From: AP-15 sp963738185
GTDB lineage: Bacteria > Pseudomonadota > Alphaproteobacteria > ATCC43930 > CGMCC-115725
NCBI GenBank assembly: GCA_963738185.1
Contig: CAVTVA010000003.1
Coordinates: 1,054,001-1,118,000, forward strand
Length of the DNA: 64,000 nt
Direction: 5' to 3'
A model generated the notes under the pieces. It had not been told where the DNA came from and made no database searches. It was given only the letters and a program-made list of their open reading frames with translations. Made by a program: the position numbers and the translations under genes. Shown here one piece after another: positions 7,918 to 18,120 of this stretch (positions are counted from its first letter, which is position 1; each line of letters opens with the position of its first letter).

Positions 7918-10900
7918 TTGCTCTGCGGCTTGGCTCCGGGGGGCAGCTCGGCGATTATTCCGCAAGCTGCGGCGGCGAAACCGACCGCCGTTGCGCTCCA
8001 GGCAGCGTGGAGGGCTCGTCGGGGCGGCCGGGCCTCCCCGCTATTGTTGGTAGCGCTCAATGGCGACGAAGCGGCTTTATGCGGCCCAGCCGGTGAATAT
8101 CCGCCGGTGCGGTTCGGGCTCAGCCTGGGGCAAGCCGAACGCCTTTGTCATGCCGCGCTCGATCAGCCCGACCGGCATGCCGCGCTCGCCTTTCTCGCGC
8201 AGGCACTCTCATCCCTCGAAACCCGTATACCCGGGCTCTGCAACGAAGGGCTGTTCGCGCTGCACGCTCTGGAAACCGACGCGCAGCGACGGCCCGAATG
8301 GCACGTTGCGATGGCAAGGGCGCGTAACGTCGCTGCGCGCAGGGAACGCGACCTCCTCGCCGGGCTCGGCTACCATGTCGAGCGGCTCGACAATCTGACC
8401 TGGCTGTTGCGCGGCGGCGAGCGTCGCACCGCACTCGCCATTCTGCTTGATCCGTCCGAGATCCCGGAGGCCGGGACCACGCGGTTCAACAACCTCTCGC
8501 CCGTGTCCTACGCGCTCGCGAAGGCCGACGCAGAGGGTTTGCCGTGGGTCGTCGTATTGCACGGCGATCGCCTGCGGCTCTATCCGACCGCTGTCGGGGT
8601 CGGCGTCGGGCGCCGAGGCCGGACCGCGACCTATGTCGAGATCCAGACCACGCTGCTCGCTGACGAGCATCTGGCCTATTTGTGGCTGTTGTTCTCTGCC
8701 GAGGCGCTCGACCCAAAGGGCATCGTCGCCGACCTGCTCGAAGCGTCGGCCCGTTTCGCCGGCGACCTCGCAGTGCGGCTCCGCGAGCGGATCTACAACG
8801 ACGTGTTGCCGCGCTTGGCAACGGCCGCGGCCGACGCGCGGCGGCTGACTGCACCGACGGTCGAGGACCTCGATCTCACCTACCGTATGGCATTGACGGT
8901 CCTGTTCCGGCTGCTGTTCATCGCCTATGCCGAGGACCGCGACCTTGCTGCCATACCACACCAGCGCGCCGTACCAGGCGCGTTCGCTGAAGCGCAAGGC
9001 GCACGAATTGGCGGAGGCACGGCGCAGTCTGGTCGCGCCATCCGCGGGCGACGACCATTGGCAAGAGGTGGTGCGGCTGTTCCGCGCCGTCGATATCGGC
9101 AATCCCGAATGGAGCGTTCCCGCTTATGACGGCGGGTTGTTCTCACCCGACCCAGACATCTCGGCGGCCGGAGCCGCGCTCGCGAAAATCACTCTGTCGG
9201 ACGCGACGTTCGAGCCGGTGCTCGATCACCTGCTTTTGATCGAAATGCCGGAAGGGCCGCTCGGCCCTGGCGATTTCCGCGTCCTCGGCGTGCGCGAGTT
9301 CGGCACAATCTACGAAGGGCTGCTCGAATCCGAGCTGTCGGTCGCCGATGTCGATCTCGCCCTCGACGCGCGCGGCAATTACATACCGCGCCGCGGGCAT
9401 CAACCAGCCGAGGTACGGCAGGGCGCGATCTACCTGCACAACCGCTCCGGCGCGCGCAAATCGAGCGGCAGCTATTTCACCAAGGCGTTTGCCGTTGAGC
9501 ACCTGCTCGACAGCGCCTTCGAACCGGCGCTCGACGATCATTTGAAGCGGCTTGACGCGCTAGATGCCACCGATGCCGCCGAGGCGCTGTTCGATTTCCG
9601 CGTCGCCGACATCGCGATGGGTTCGGGGCATTTCCTAGTTGCGGCAATCGACCGCATCGAAAAGCGCTTTGCCGACCACCTGAGCCAGCGCCCGTTGGCC
9701 GGGGTGCAAGCCGAGTTGGCCGATTTGCGCGCCGCCGCGGAGAAGGGGCTCGGCGCCGACAGCGGCCATGCGCCAATCGAGGATTCCCAGCTGCTACGCC
9801 GGCTGATCGCGCGACGCTGCATCTATGGCGTCGATCTGAACCCGCTCGCGGTCGAATTGGCGCGGCTATCGATTTGGGTCCACACCTTTGTGCCGGGCCT
9901 GCCCTTGACAATGCTGGAGCACAACCTCGTGCACGGCAACGCGCTCATTGGCATCGGCACGATCGACGACATCCGCCGCCGTTTCGAGGAGGAACAAACG
10001 GCGCTCTTCGCAGTCGACGCGGACAACCTCTTGGGCCAGGCCAAGCAGCCGCTGGCTCGCCTCGCCCGCCTCGCCGACGCCAGCCTCAAGGATGTCGATG
10101 CCGCTCGCGAGGCGATGAAGGAGGCGCGGGTCCTGCTCGGACCGACCAAGGCGCTGTGCGACATCATCGCCGCCGAACCGCTCGATCCGGAAATCGAGTT
10201 CCAGGCCGGGACCTGGGGGCGGCAGCGCCAGGAAATACAGCGCTCGGTTGCGCTGCGGCAGGCGCGCCGGGCGCTCGACGGCCTCCATGCGCTGCATTTC
10301 CCAGTAGCGTTCCCCGAGGTGTTCCTGCGTCGCCGCGCCGGCTTCGACGTGATCCTCGGTAACCCGCCTTGGGAAAAGGTGCGGACGGAAGAGCATGAAT
10401 TCTGGGCTCGGCATTTCCCTGGGCTGCGCGCGCTTAGGACGGCCGAACGAGATCGTCTGCTGGCGGACCCTAAAGAGCAACGCCCGGATCTCGCAGCGCG
10501 CTGGGAAGCAGAGCGATCCGAAACCGCAAGGCTGAGGGATGCCGTCCGGGGCCTCCCTGGGATGAATACCGGGCACCCCGATCTATTCCGCGCGTTTGCT
10601 GCCCGCTTCATTCGTATCAGCGCGGGAGATGGCGGCCGAATTGGGGTGGTGCTGCCGGCGATGCGTTCAAGATTAAAGGCGGTAGAACAATCCGGGAAAA
10701 TTTGATTCTGAGTTCTCGAATAATACACCCGCAATTTCTGACCAACAGGGCGCAACGGGTCTTCGACGGGGTAGGCGTTAGAAAATTTATTTGCTTGTGC
10801 AGCTTGGAGAAGGGAACCGGACAATAGTGCGAATTTGATCTGAAGAGGGAAATTCACAGCCTAAGCGCGTGGATGTCCCGTCCGCCGGAAGAAGCTCCGA

Positions 10901-11847
10901 TCCGGCCGGTGGGCTGGCTGAAACGGTATAGCGACCCGCTGATCGTACCAACGCTCCCAACCGCGGAGTCGATCGAGATTATCGAGCAGATGATGCGCTC
11001 CCCGCGGCTTGCTCAGCACCCGGACATATCGGTGAGGCGGGTCTACGCGGATGTCGAGACAAAACGCGACAACGATCTCTACGCGGTTGACTCAGACGAG
11101 CTTGACTTGTGGCTCGTCTATGGGGGCGAGAGCTTCGACATCTGGCAACCTGACACGGGTAGCTATTATGCGCAAGCGAGATGCAATGACGCTCTACACC
11201 GCGCTCAGCGAAAGCGTAGTCATTCCCCAACAAGTTCACCATACGGCGCAATGCCACGCCGTTGGCGCGACAACGCTCAGACGCACCCGGCGTTATTTCC
11301 GCGTATCATGTTCCGGGACGTGACTAACCGCACGAATACACGAACTCTGGTTTGTGCTCTGATACCGGGACAGCGAATCACCGTGCAAACCGCGCCGTGG
11401 GTGCTCTGGCTCGATTTGGATCATCCCCCCAGGCAGGAGGCATTTCTCATCGGCGTCATGTCTAGCCTTATCGCCGACTGGTGGATGCGTCGGTTCGTCG
11501 AAGGCCATGTCGATCAGGAGGCATTCTCTTGCCTTCGGGTTCCGCGCGCCGACCCTACGTCCGGCATTGTTGAACGTTTGGCTCGTGTAGCCGGGACGCT
11601 CGCTGCGCCGGACGATCGCTTCGCCGCCTGGGCCAAGGCGGTCGGTGTGGCACACGGCAAGCTCGCCGAAGACGAGAAGCAGGACATGATCGCGGAACTC
11701 GACGCGCTCGCCGCCCGTCTCTACGGGCTCACCGAGCGGCAGCTCGTACACGTGTTCGAGACTTTCCATGAGGGCTGGGGCTACGATGTGCGCTTGCGCA
11801 CTGTTTTGAAACATTTTCGTGCGCACGCTCGCCATGCGCCAGCATAG
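7918..11847 (+). CDS. Eco57I-type adenine-specific DNA methyltransferase, large, multiple frameshifts
   Basis: About 1,310 residues if joined across shifts. The first ~340 residues form an N-terminal domain of unknown fold. It is followed by the SGSYFT segment, methyltransferase motif I in DIAMGSGHFLVAA, and motif IV NPPW in VILGNPPWEKV, all typical of N6-adenine methyltransferases of the Eco57I/Alw26I kind. The C-terminal third resembles a target-recognition region. Frame changes occur near 8945 (one extra T), near 10660, and as a pair around 10820-10840 that produces the TAG at 10825. The start is uncertain: the TTG at 7918 is only the first possible codon. Likely it modifies DNA in concert with the helicase downstream. 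Confidence 0.7.
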
Positions 11848-11867
11848 AGCATGGCGAGGGAGCACCG

Positions 11868-12848
11868 ATGCCGCACAACCTTTTTCGGAACCAGATGGCC
11901 TTTGTCGAGGAAGTGCCCTGGCACGGGCTGGGCAAAGCTGTCCCCGCTTCGGTTACAGCCGCAGAAATGATCGAGGCTGCCGGTCTCCAATGGAAAATAA
12001 AGGTTGAGCCGGCGCCAGGCGCCCGCATCGTCCATGAAAAGCAAAAAACTTACGACCGTTATCTAATCATCCGCGAGCGGACCCGAGGCGAGGACAAAGA
12101 CCCGGTGCTGGGCCTCGTCGGTCGGCGCTATGTCGCGCTGCAAAACAGCGAAGCCTTTTCGTTTTTCGAGCCTTTTGTGCGCAACGGCTGGGCCACGTTC
12201 CATACTGCCGGCGCGCTGGGAAATGGCGAGCGGGTCTGGGTGCTAGCAAGGTTGAGCGACCACACAGAGGTCGTTCCCGGCGACACGGTTGATAAATTCC
12301 TATTGTTGGCGAACACCCATGACGGCTCGGGGGCGGTGACGATCCGCTTCACCCCGATCCGCGTCGTCTGCCAGAACACGCTGAATTGGGCCGAGAAAGG
12401 TGGCACCTCCGTCATTTCGGTGCGGCACACCAAAAATATCGTCGAGAACTTGAAAAAAAAGGCGCATAAATTGAAGCACATTATCGACAAGGTTTTTTCT
12501 GAGATCGACACGCTGTTCGGCAACATGGCGGCGCGATGCCTCAACGCTAAAGATACTGACGAATTCCTCGAGCTTATCTTTCCTAGAACGCAAAAGCAAA
12601 AAGGCGCGAGGCAGGAGCCGGAATCTTGGGCACGAGTGCGTGAGGTCCTCGATGACGAAGAGGTTACGCCGGCCGCAACGCGAGACACCTTATGGGCATT
12701 GTACAACGCCATTGTCAGGGCCGAGGATTTTCGGGCGGCGCGGCAAGACCCGTCGGGACGGCTGGAGCGGGTATGGTTCGGCAGCGGTCACGAACTTAAA
12801 CTAAGAGCACTCGATTACGCGCGCGATCGGTTGCAACGGGCCGCATGA
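11868..12848 (+). CDS. DUF932 (TIGR03299-like) phage/plasmid protein
   Basis: 326 residues, starting MPHNLFRNQMAFVEEVPWHG, which is characteristic of the DUF932 family of phage/plasmid-like proteins of unknown function. Conserved-looking segments include PWHGLGKAV near the start, FLLLANTHDGSGAV and RIVCQNTLN-like text (here RVVCQNTLNWA) in the middle. The gene is visibly richer in lysine and A/T than its neighbours, especially around 12,420-12,600, suggesting a separate origin. It begins 20 bases after the methyltransferase stop and ends 17 bases before the helicase start codon, so the three look like one operon. No catalytic motif is obvious. Confidence 0.8.
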   Translation: MPHNLFRNQMAFVEEVPWHGLGKAVPASVTAAEMIEAAGLQWKIKVEPAPGARIVHEKQKTYDRYLIIRERTRGEDKDPVLGLVGRRYVALQNSEAFSFFEPFVRNGWATFHTAGALGNGERVWVLARLSDHTEVVPGDTVDKFLLLANTHDGSGAVTIRFTPIRVVCQNTLNWAEKGGTSVISVRHTKNIVENLKKKAHKLKHIIDKVFSEIDTLFGNMAARCLNAKDTDEFLELIFPRTQKQKGARQEPESWARVREVLDDEEVTPAATRDTLWALYNAIVRAEDFRAARQDPSGRLERVWFGSGHELKLRALDYARDRLQRAA

Positions 12849-12865
12849 GACCGGTGGAGCCAACG

Positions 12866-15815
12866 ATGAAATACCGCGTCGATTTACAGCCCAAGCTACT
12901 GCGCTCGGGGCGCATCCGGGCGCGCTTTGTCGTCGGGGCACGGCCACGAACGGCGCGCCCGAATTCATCGACAACCGCGAAGGCAATACGCTGGCGGAGG
13001 CGCTCGCGACGCTGCTGAGTGGCGCCGGTGGCGGCCTGAGCGAAGATGGGGCGCGGCCGGCCGAGCTTGCAGTCGCCGCTGCATTCTTTTCGCCGAGGGC
13101 GTTGTCCGATCGCCGCATCTCGAAGGTCTCAATCGGGCGCGGCTGTTGTTCGGGGTCGAGGCGCCGCGCGATGTCGAGGTGAGGCGGGCGGAACTTGGCG
13201 AGCTGCCCGAGCATTTCAATGCACGCCTGATCCGCGAGGGACTACGGCAGTGGGAGGCGGCGGCGCGCGCCGCCCGTGACCGGTTCCCGTTCACCCGCGA
13301 CGGCATCGCGGCATTGCGCCGACTCGTCAGTAGACTGCGCGCCGAGAATATCGAGGTGCGCCGATACGAGCGCGCCTTCCTTCACGCAAAGGCATACATT
13401 TTCGCGCCGCCCGATGGGCTATTCGGCGCGCGCGCCGGCGTTATCGCCGGCTCATCAAACCTGACGAGCGGCGGGCTCGCGCGCAACCTCGAACTCAACC
13501 TCGGCCGGTATGACGATCCCGTTGTACGACAGGCGCGCGATTGGTTTGAAGACCTGTGGAGCGAGGCCGAGCCGGTTGATCTCGCTGGGTTGTACGAAAA
13601 AATCTTCGCGCCATACACGCCGTGGGAGATCTTCCTGCGCATCCTCTATCAGCTCTACGGGGACGAGATTGCTGAGCTGGCGAAGGAAGACAAAGGGCTA
13701 CCGCTGACCAGCTTCCAAAAGCACGGCGTTGCGCGCGCATTGCGGCTGATCCGGGATTGCGGCGGCGCAATTGTGGCCGACGAGGTGGGGTTAGGAAAGA
13801 GCTTTATCGCCGCGGAAGTGATCCGGGTCTACCACGCCAACCGTCAGCGCGCGTTGCTGATCTGCCCGGCGCAGCTCCGCGACACGACCTGGAAGAAATT
13901 TCTGGCGCGGCATCGGCTGGAGCTGTCGGTCGAGTGCTTGTCGTTCGAGGAACTGGCGAATGACGAACAGTTGCGCGACCTGCGGCGCGGTGGCCCGACG
14001 GCGACGCATCTCGAGCGCCCCCTCCACGAGTACCAACTCGTCGTCGTTGACGAGGCCCATAATTACCGCAACCCCGACGCACCAACGCGCGCCGCGGTGC
14101 TGCGCCGCCTGCTCTTCGGCCAGCGTCGCGATCTGCTGCTGTTGACTGCGACGCCGGTCAACAATTCGCTGTGGGACTTGTTCCACCTGATCCGCTTCTT
14201 CCTGCGTCAGGACGCGTTCCTGGCCGAGCGCGGCGTGCTGTCGATCTATGAGCGTTTCCAGCAAGCGATGCGCACCGATCCGTCGGATCTGAGCCCCGAT
14301 CTGCTGTATCCGATCATCGACGCCGCATGCGTCAAGCGCACCCGGGAGTTCGTTAAGAAGCATTACACCGGTGACACAATCACCGGACCCGACGGGCGGC
14401 CGCAGCCGATCGTCTTCCCCGTACCGCAGCCGATCACCGTCCGCTATCCGCTCGACGATCCGCTGCCAGCGTTGTTCGACGAGATCGAGACCGCGCTAGA
14501 CCCGGACGGGCGCCGCGGTGCGCTGACATTTTCCCGCTACGGCACCGACGTGTTCCGCAAGGGGATGCACGATGACGATGAAGATCCTCAACTCGCCGCC
14601 ACGGTTGAACTGATCCGATCGGCGCTGCTGAAGCGCTTCGAATCAAGCCCATATGCCTTCTGTAAAACCCTCGGTGCGCTGATAACGGGCCACGAAACCT
14701 TCCTCGAGGCTCTGCGCAAGGGACGGGTCGTGACAACCCGATTCCTGCACGAATTCGAGGACGACGACACGACGCTCGATGAGCTGCTCGCTCGCAACCC
14801 GGACACCGAACCCGCCGATCTGTTCGACGTCCCCCGCCTGCGGCAAGCTGTCGAGAACGATCTTGCGATCCTGCAGCAACTCGCGAACGGCGCCGGCCGC
14901 ATTACGCCGGAGCGCGACCCCAAGCTCAGAGCGCTGGTCAGCGAATTGGAAAAGATTGCAGCGCAGGCAGCCGGGGAAGCACTCGACGCGATCGACGAGG
15001 CCCAAAAACGGAAAATAATTCTGTTCTCGTTTTTCGCCGGCACCGTAAGTTATGTGCGAGATTTTCTAATCGAAGAGATCAAGCGCAATCCGCGGCTCGG
15101 CAGCTACCGCGTGAAAGACGGGGGAGTGCGCCTCGCCGCTGTCACCGGCGGCGATGATCTAGAGGAGTTCTCGCGGCAGGACGCGCTATATGGCTTTGCC
15201 CCGATCTCGACCGAAGCGCCGCCCCGCCGTGACGCGGATCGATACGACATCTTGGTCAGCACGGACGTGCTCGCCGAGGGCGTGAACCTCCAGCAATGCC
15301 GCCACATCATCAACTTTGATGTGCCGTGGAACCCGATGCGGCTTGTGCAGCGGCACGGGCGCATCGACCGCATCGGCAGCACCCATCCGCGCGTGTTCCT
15401 TCGGGCAATTTTTCCGGCCGAGCGGCTCGATCAGCTGCTCGATCTGGAGCGGCGCATTCTCGCCAAGATCGCGATGGCTGCGGTCTCAATCGGCGTCGAG
15501 CGGCCGGTCGCCGGTGCCGCGCACGGGGGCAGTTTTCACCGAGACACGCGGCGAAATCGAGCGGCTGCTGATCGAAGACCCCACCCTGTACGAACGTGGC
15601 GGTACTGCCGGGGCGGCGCAGACTGGCGAAGAATATCGACAGACATTGCGCAAGGCGCTCGCCGAGAACCGGGACCGCATCGTCAACCTGCCTTGGAAGG
15701 CCGGCTCGGGCATGGCCAAGGCAGACAAGTCCGGTGTGTTTGTTCTGCGCCGCGGTAGGACCGCGCACATACCTTCGCTTTGTCCGAACCGATGCGGATT
15801 GGCGGCCGGTGCGTA
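12866..15815 (+). pseudogene. PLD-domain SNF2-family helicase, 3'-truncated
   Basis: The N-terminal ~250 residues carry a phospholipase D/HKD-like domain (HAKAYIFAPPDG followed by AGVIAGSSNLT). An SNF2/DEAD-like helicase follows, with Walker A ADEVGLGKSF, Walker B VDEAHNY, LTATPVNN, and in the second RecA lobe STDVLAEGVNLQQ and QRHGRIDRIG. Frame changes occur near 12,935, near 13,095 and near 15,510-15,530, and another near 15,745; each fits a single base. The coding sequence stops matching the family at about 15,815, where it runs into a reversed integrase fragment, so the C-terminus is genuinely lost. The ATG at 12866 follows a GGTGGAG Shine-Dalgarno-like sequence. Confidence 0.7.
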
Positions 15816-16425
15816 CTGGCGCCTTTTTTACGCCGCGCGCCGGATTTTCTGAACACAGCCCGCGCCCGATCGCGAACGCATAGATCGAGCTGACGAGCGC
15901 CACGCATTGCGCCGCAGCGCCCTTGCCACCCGTGGCGATGCTACCTGGCGGCCGCTTTTCCGCACCCGCAATCCTCTGGGCCGTCTTGCCGGCGACAACC
16001 GCATTGCGCATACGCTCAATCTCGGCGCGACCGGTCCGATCGGCGCGCATCTTGCCGAGCAGCGGGCGAAGGTGATGCTCGATCCGGCCCCGATCGGCCT
16101 TCAGTGTTGAGGCTTTCTTGTGGCCGGTACCCTCGGCGAGATACAGGTCGATCAAGTCGGCGAAGGTCAACGCATTCCGCTCCTCCTGGCGCGCCATCGC
16201 AGGATCTCGTCCGGCCGCAGCCTCGGCGAGCAATCGCTTTGCTTCGGTCCGCGCCGTTTCAGGCGTCCATGGCGATCCGTGCTTGCCGGTGGTCAGCCGC
16301 CGCTTGGCTGCGCCGCGGCCCGAGCCGGCCCGGTAATCGACGGCATAGGACTTCGCCCCGGCCCGAGTAACGCTCAGGCTATAGGATTTTGATTCCGCGA
16401 TACGGAGGTTCGAATCCTCCCGCCC
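15815..16425 (-). pseudogene. Tyrosine integrase, N-terminal fragment
   Basis: From the tRNA side the frame reads SYSLSVTRAGAKSYAVDYRA, an Arm-type DNA-binding domain. The SAM-like core-binding domain follows (TFADLIDLYLAEGTGHKKAS, then NPARGVKKAP). The catalytic domain with its R-H-R-Y residues is missing: homology ends at about 15,820, exactly where the helicase is also cut. At the 5' end the frame runs into the tRNA-Gln fragment without a clear ATG, GTG or TTG in the expected place. The integrase is therefore inactive. It is the island's own integrase to judge from its position beside the attachment site. Confidence 0.7.
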
Positions 16426-16431
16426 CAGCCA
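16384..16431 (+). other. tRNA-Gln(TTG) 3' fragment, attachment site
   Basis: The fragment contains the anticodon loop TTTTGAT (16387-16393, anticodon TTG), a T-arm with stem GGAGG/CCTCC (16404-16408, 16416-16420) around TTCGAAT, and the acceptor 3' strand CGCCCCA followed by GCCA. The 5' half of the tRNA, which should begin TGGGGCG, is absent; integrase sequence lies there instead. This is the usual product of site-specific integration into a tRNA 3' end, so the fragment marks one border of the island. An intact tRNA-Gln should exist at the other end but is not in the window. Confidence 0.75.
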
Positions 16432-16437
16432 ATCATG

Positions 16438-17094
16438 TCAAAGGCTCACAGGGGCGATGGCGCCGTTGGGTGGCGGCATATGCCCCGATTCGTAAGGGGC
16501 GGCCTCTACATCGTGGTCGCTGATACGCGAGATTTGCCTGAAATCGATGCGGCCGCCCGACCGGATGCGCCGTGGCGTAGGATGCCGGCGGCTGCTGAGA
16601 ACGCGCCGAAGACTTGGCGCCGCTTCGCTGCTAAGAACCCCGTAGAGCTGCGCCACTTGAACGATCGGGGTGGCTCGGAATTTTTCGGCCGCAAGTAGAG
16701 ATTTGCAGGCAGAGCCGGGGGCCTTGGCGGCCTTGACAGCCGTTGCAAAGGCGGTTCTGATTCGTCCCAGAGTCGAGTTCAGGTTGACGTAATAGCGTTG
16801 ATCGTCCAGCAGGCGCGTCCGCGATCCGAGAGACGACCGGGCATCGACCGCTGACGCCGGGATCGCCATGACCGCTGCCGAGACCAGCCGGGGCGGCTTC
16901 GGCCCAGAGGATTGAGGTGTTGCACATTGCAATAGGAAGAACACCGAAAATGCCGCTCCAATCGACCGCCGAATTGACGATCCCTGCGCCAGACGGGCTT
17001 GATTCGACCGCGCAGCCCGGTGTGACTGAGCTGCCGGCCGGGCTGGGATGCCTGCCGACGCTGCCGCAGCCCGCGCCCGCCCGCTATCCCGCAT
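16438..17094 (-). CDS. Possible small secreted/lipoprotein-like hypothetical
   Basis: An open frame with an interior that reads like protein, for example TRLLDDQRYYVNLNSTLGRI and RATPIVQVAQLYGV, preceded by a hydrophobic stretch ending FFLLQC that could be a lipobox. Its upstream end would overlap the start of the sulfotransferase gene on the other strand, and I cannot choose a start codon. The frame closes immediately beside the tRNA-Gln fragment. If not real, this is about 500 bases of intergenic DNA between the island and the sulfotransferase. Confidence 0.22.
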   Translation of the reverse strand: MRDSGRARAAAASAGIPARPAAQSHRAARSNQARLAQGSSIRRSIGAAFSVFFLLQCATPQSSGPKPPRLVSAAVMAIPASAVDARSSLGSRTRLLDDQRYYVNLNSTLGRIRTAFATAVKAAKAPGSACKSLLAAEKFRATPIVQVAQLYGVLSSEAAPSLRRVLSSRRHPTPRRIRSGGRIDFRQISRISDHDVEAAPYESGHMPPPNGAIAPVSL

Positions 17095-18101
17095 TGCTCG
17101 AGCAGGTCTGCCGCGCCCTCGCCGATCCCGACGGCTACGACGCCGGCTTACGCCGGCTGGACGAGGATTTGCGCCAGCGCGGGCCGAGCCAATTTGCCCG
17201 CTTCTACATCGAGGAGCTGCTGGGGCGCAGCCCGCAGAGCGCCGCCGAGGCGCAGGAGCTCGTCTACTTTCCCTCGCAACGCATCCGCGAGGTGTTGGCC
17301 TCGAACGAATTTATGCGCGAGCACGACATCGTGCTCCAGCGCCAATTTTCGCATCTCTCGCGCGAGTTCTTCTTTCACATTCCGAAATCGGGAGGCAGCA
17401 CTGTCTTCGAGGCGTTCCGGGCAGATCCTCAATTCTGCCCACTCCACTTGTATCCGGGGTATGACAATGGCTGGTTCGCAACAAATCTGGGCTATCTGCG
17501 CAACACGGTGCTGCGACTCGCCGATCCGCGAACCCGGCACGTCTTCATCTTCGGCCATCCCCGCACCAGCCGGATTTTGACCAATAATCTAAAACGCGGA
17601 TGGGACAGTGCATTCACCATCCTGCGTGACCCGATCGATACCTGCCTGTCTTGGGTCAATTATGTGCTGACCTTGCTGTGCGACAGACCCAATCACCCGG
17701 ATGTGATCAGGTGGCGGAACACTCTCGGACTCTCCGACGCCCCTTTTTTACCGGACCGGCGCCGCGCGCTCGAACTCGCCCCGAAGATCGTCGAGGTCAT
17801 CGCGCCCGACAGTCCGACCTGCATGGCGTTGGGCGCCGAGCCCTGCCTCGAATCGGTGCTCGACAACGCCGTCATCCTCGATCTGAAGATCATCCAGTTC
17901 AAACAGGTTGACGATTACATCCGCTATCGCGGAATTACACGCCACCAGCGATTTAATATCTCCACCAGGTATGTCGAACTCGCGGACCTTGATCGACGCC
18001 TTCGCCTGACGATGTACGACAAGAACGCCGAGGATCTCAAATTTTACGATTGGGTCGGCAGGCACATGGTCCCTGGCGACGGGCCATGGTTCGAGCTTTA
18101 G
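16950..18101 (+). CDS. Sulfotransferase family protein
   Basis: 383 residues from the ATG at 16950; a TTG at 16917 is an alternative. FFFHIPKSGGSTVFEAFR matches the 5'-phosphosulfate-binding loop of PAPS-dependent sulfotransferases (Sulfotransfer_2-like), and ILRDPIDTCLSWVNY matches the 3'-phosphate-binding motif. The ~160 residues before the catalytic domain are of unknown role. There is no signal peptide, so it should act in the cytoplasm, probably on a sugar precursor. It opens a cluster of glycan-modifying genes but is transcribed opposite to them, convergent with the beta-helix gene 19 bases downstream. Confidence 0.75.
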   Translation: MPLQSTAELTIPAPDGLDSTAQPGVTELPAGLGCLPTLPQPAPARYPALLEQVCRALADPDGYDAGLRRLDEDLRQRGPSQFARFYIEELLGRSPQSAAEAQELVYFPSQRIREVLASNEFMREHDIVLQRQFSHLSREFFFHIPKSGGSTVFEAFRADPQFCPLHLYPGYDNGWFATNLGYLRNTVLRLADPRTRHVFIFGHPRTSRILTNNLKRGWDSAFTILRDPIDTCLSWVNYVLTLLCDRPNHPDVIRWRNTLGLSDAPFLPDRRRALELAPKIVEVIAPDSPTCMALGAEPCLESVLDNAVILDLKIIQFKQVDDYIRYRGITRHQRFNISTRYVELADLDRRLRLTMYDKNAEDLKFYDWVGRHMVPGDGPWFEL

Positions 18102-18120
18102 CACCGCACCTTCCGCCGTA

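Larger units (their letters stand above)
5168..16431. mobile_element. Decayed integrative island with an RM/helicase module
   Basis: The stretch between the coxD operon and a tRNA-Gln 3' fragment contains only mobile-element or defence genes: an IS110 transposase remnant, a fragment of an unknown gene, a ParB-like remnant, a DUF5681-like gene, a large adenine methyltransferase, a DUF932 protein, a PLD-SNF2 helicase and a tyrosine-integrase fragment. The right border is well supported because the integrase lies directly against the tRNA fragment. The left border is a guess: no intact tRNA-Gln appears in plus orientation to the left, so the element may have lost its left end, or the IS110 remnant may be a separate insertion. 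Confidence 0.6.

Noticed and set aside
7918..15815. Classical DISARM or BREX locus
   Set aside because: No DrmA/DrmB, PglZ, BrxC or BrxL homologue lies in the island; only the methyltransferase and helicase parts are shared.
16435..16698. Plus-strand 87-codon frame beside the tRNA fragment
   Set aside because: No motif, no ribosome site, and a competing frame on the minus strand; likely chance.
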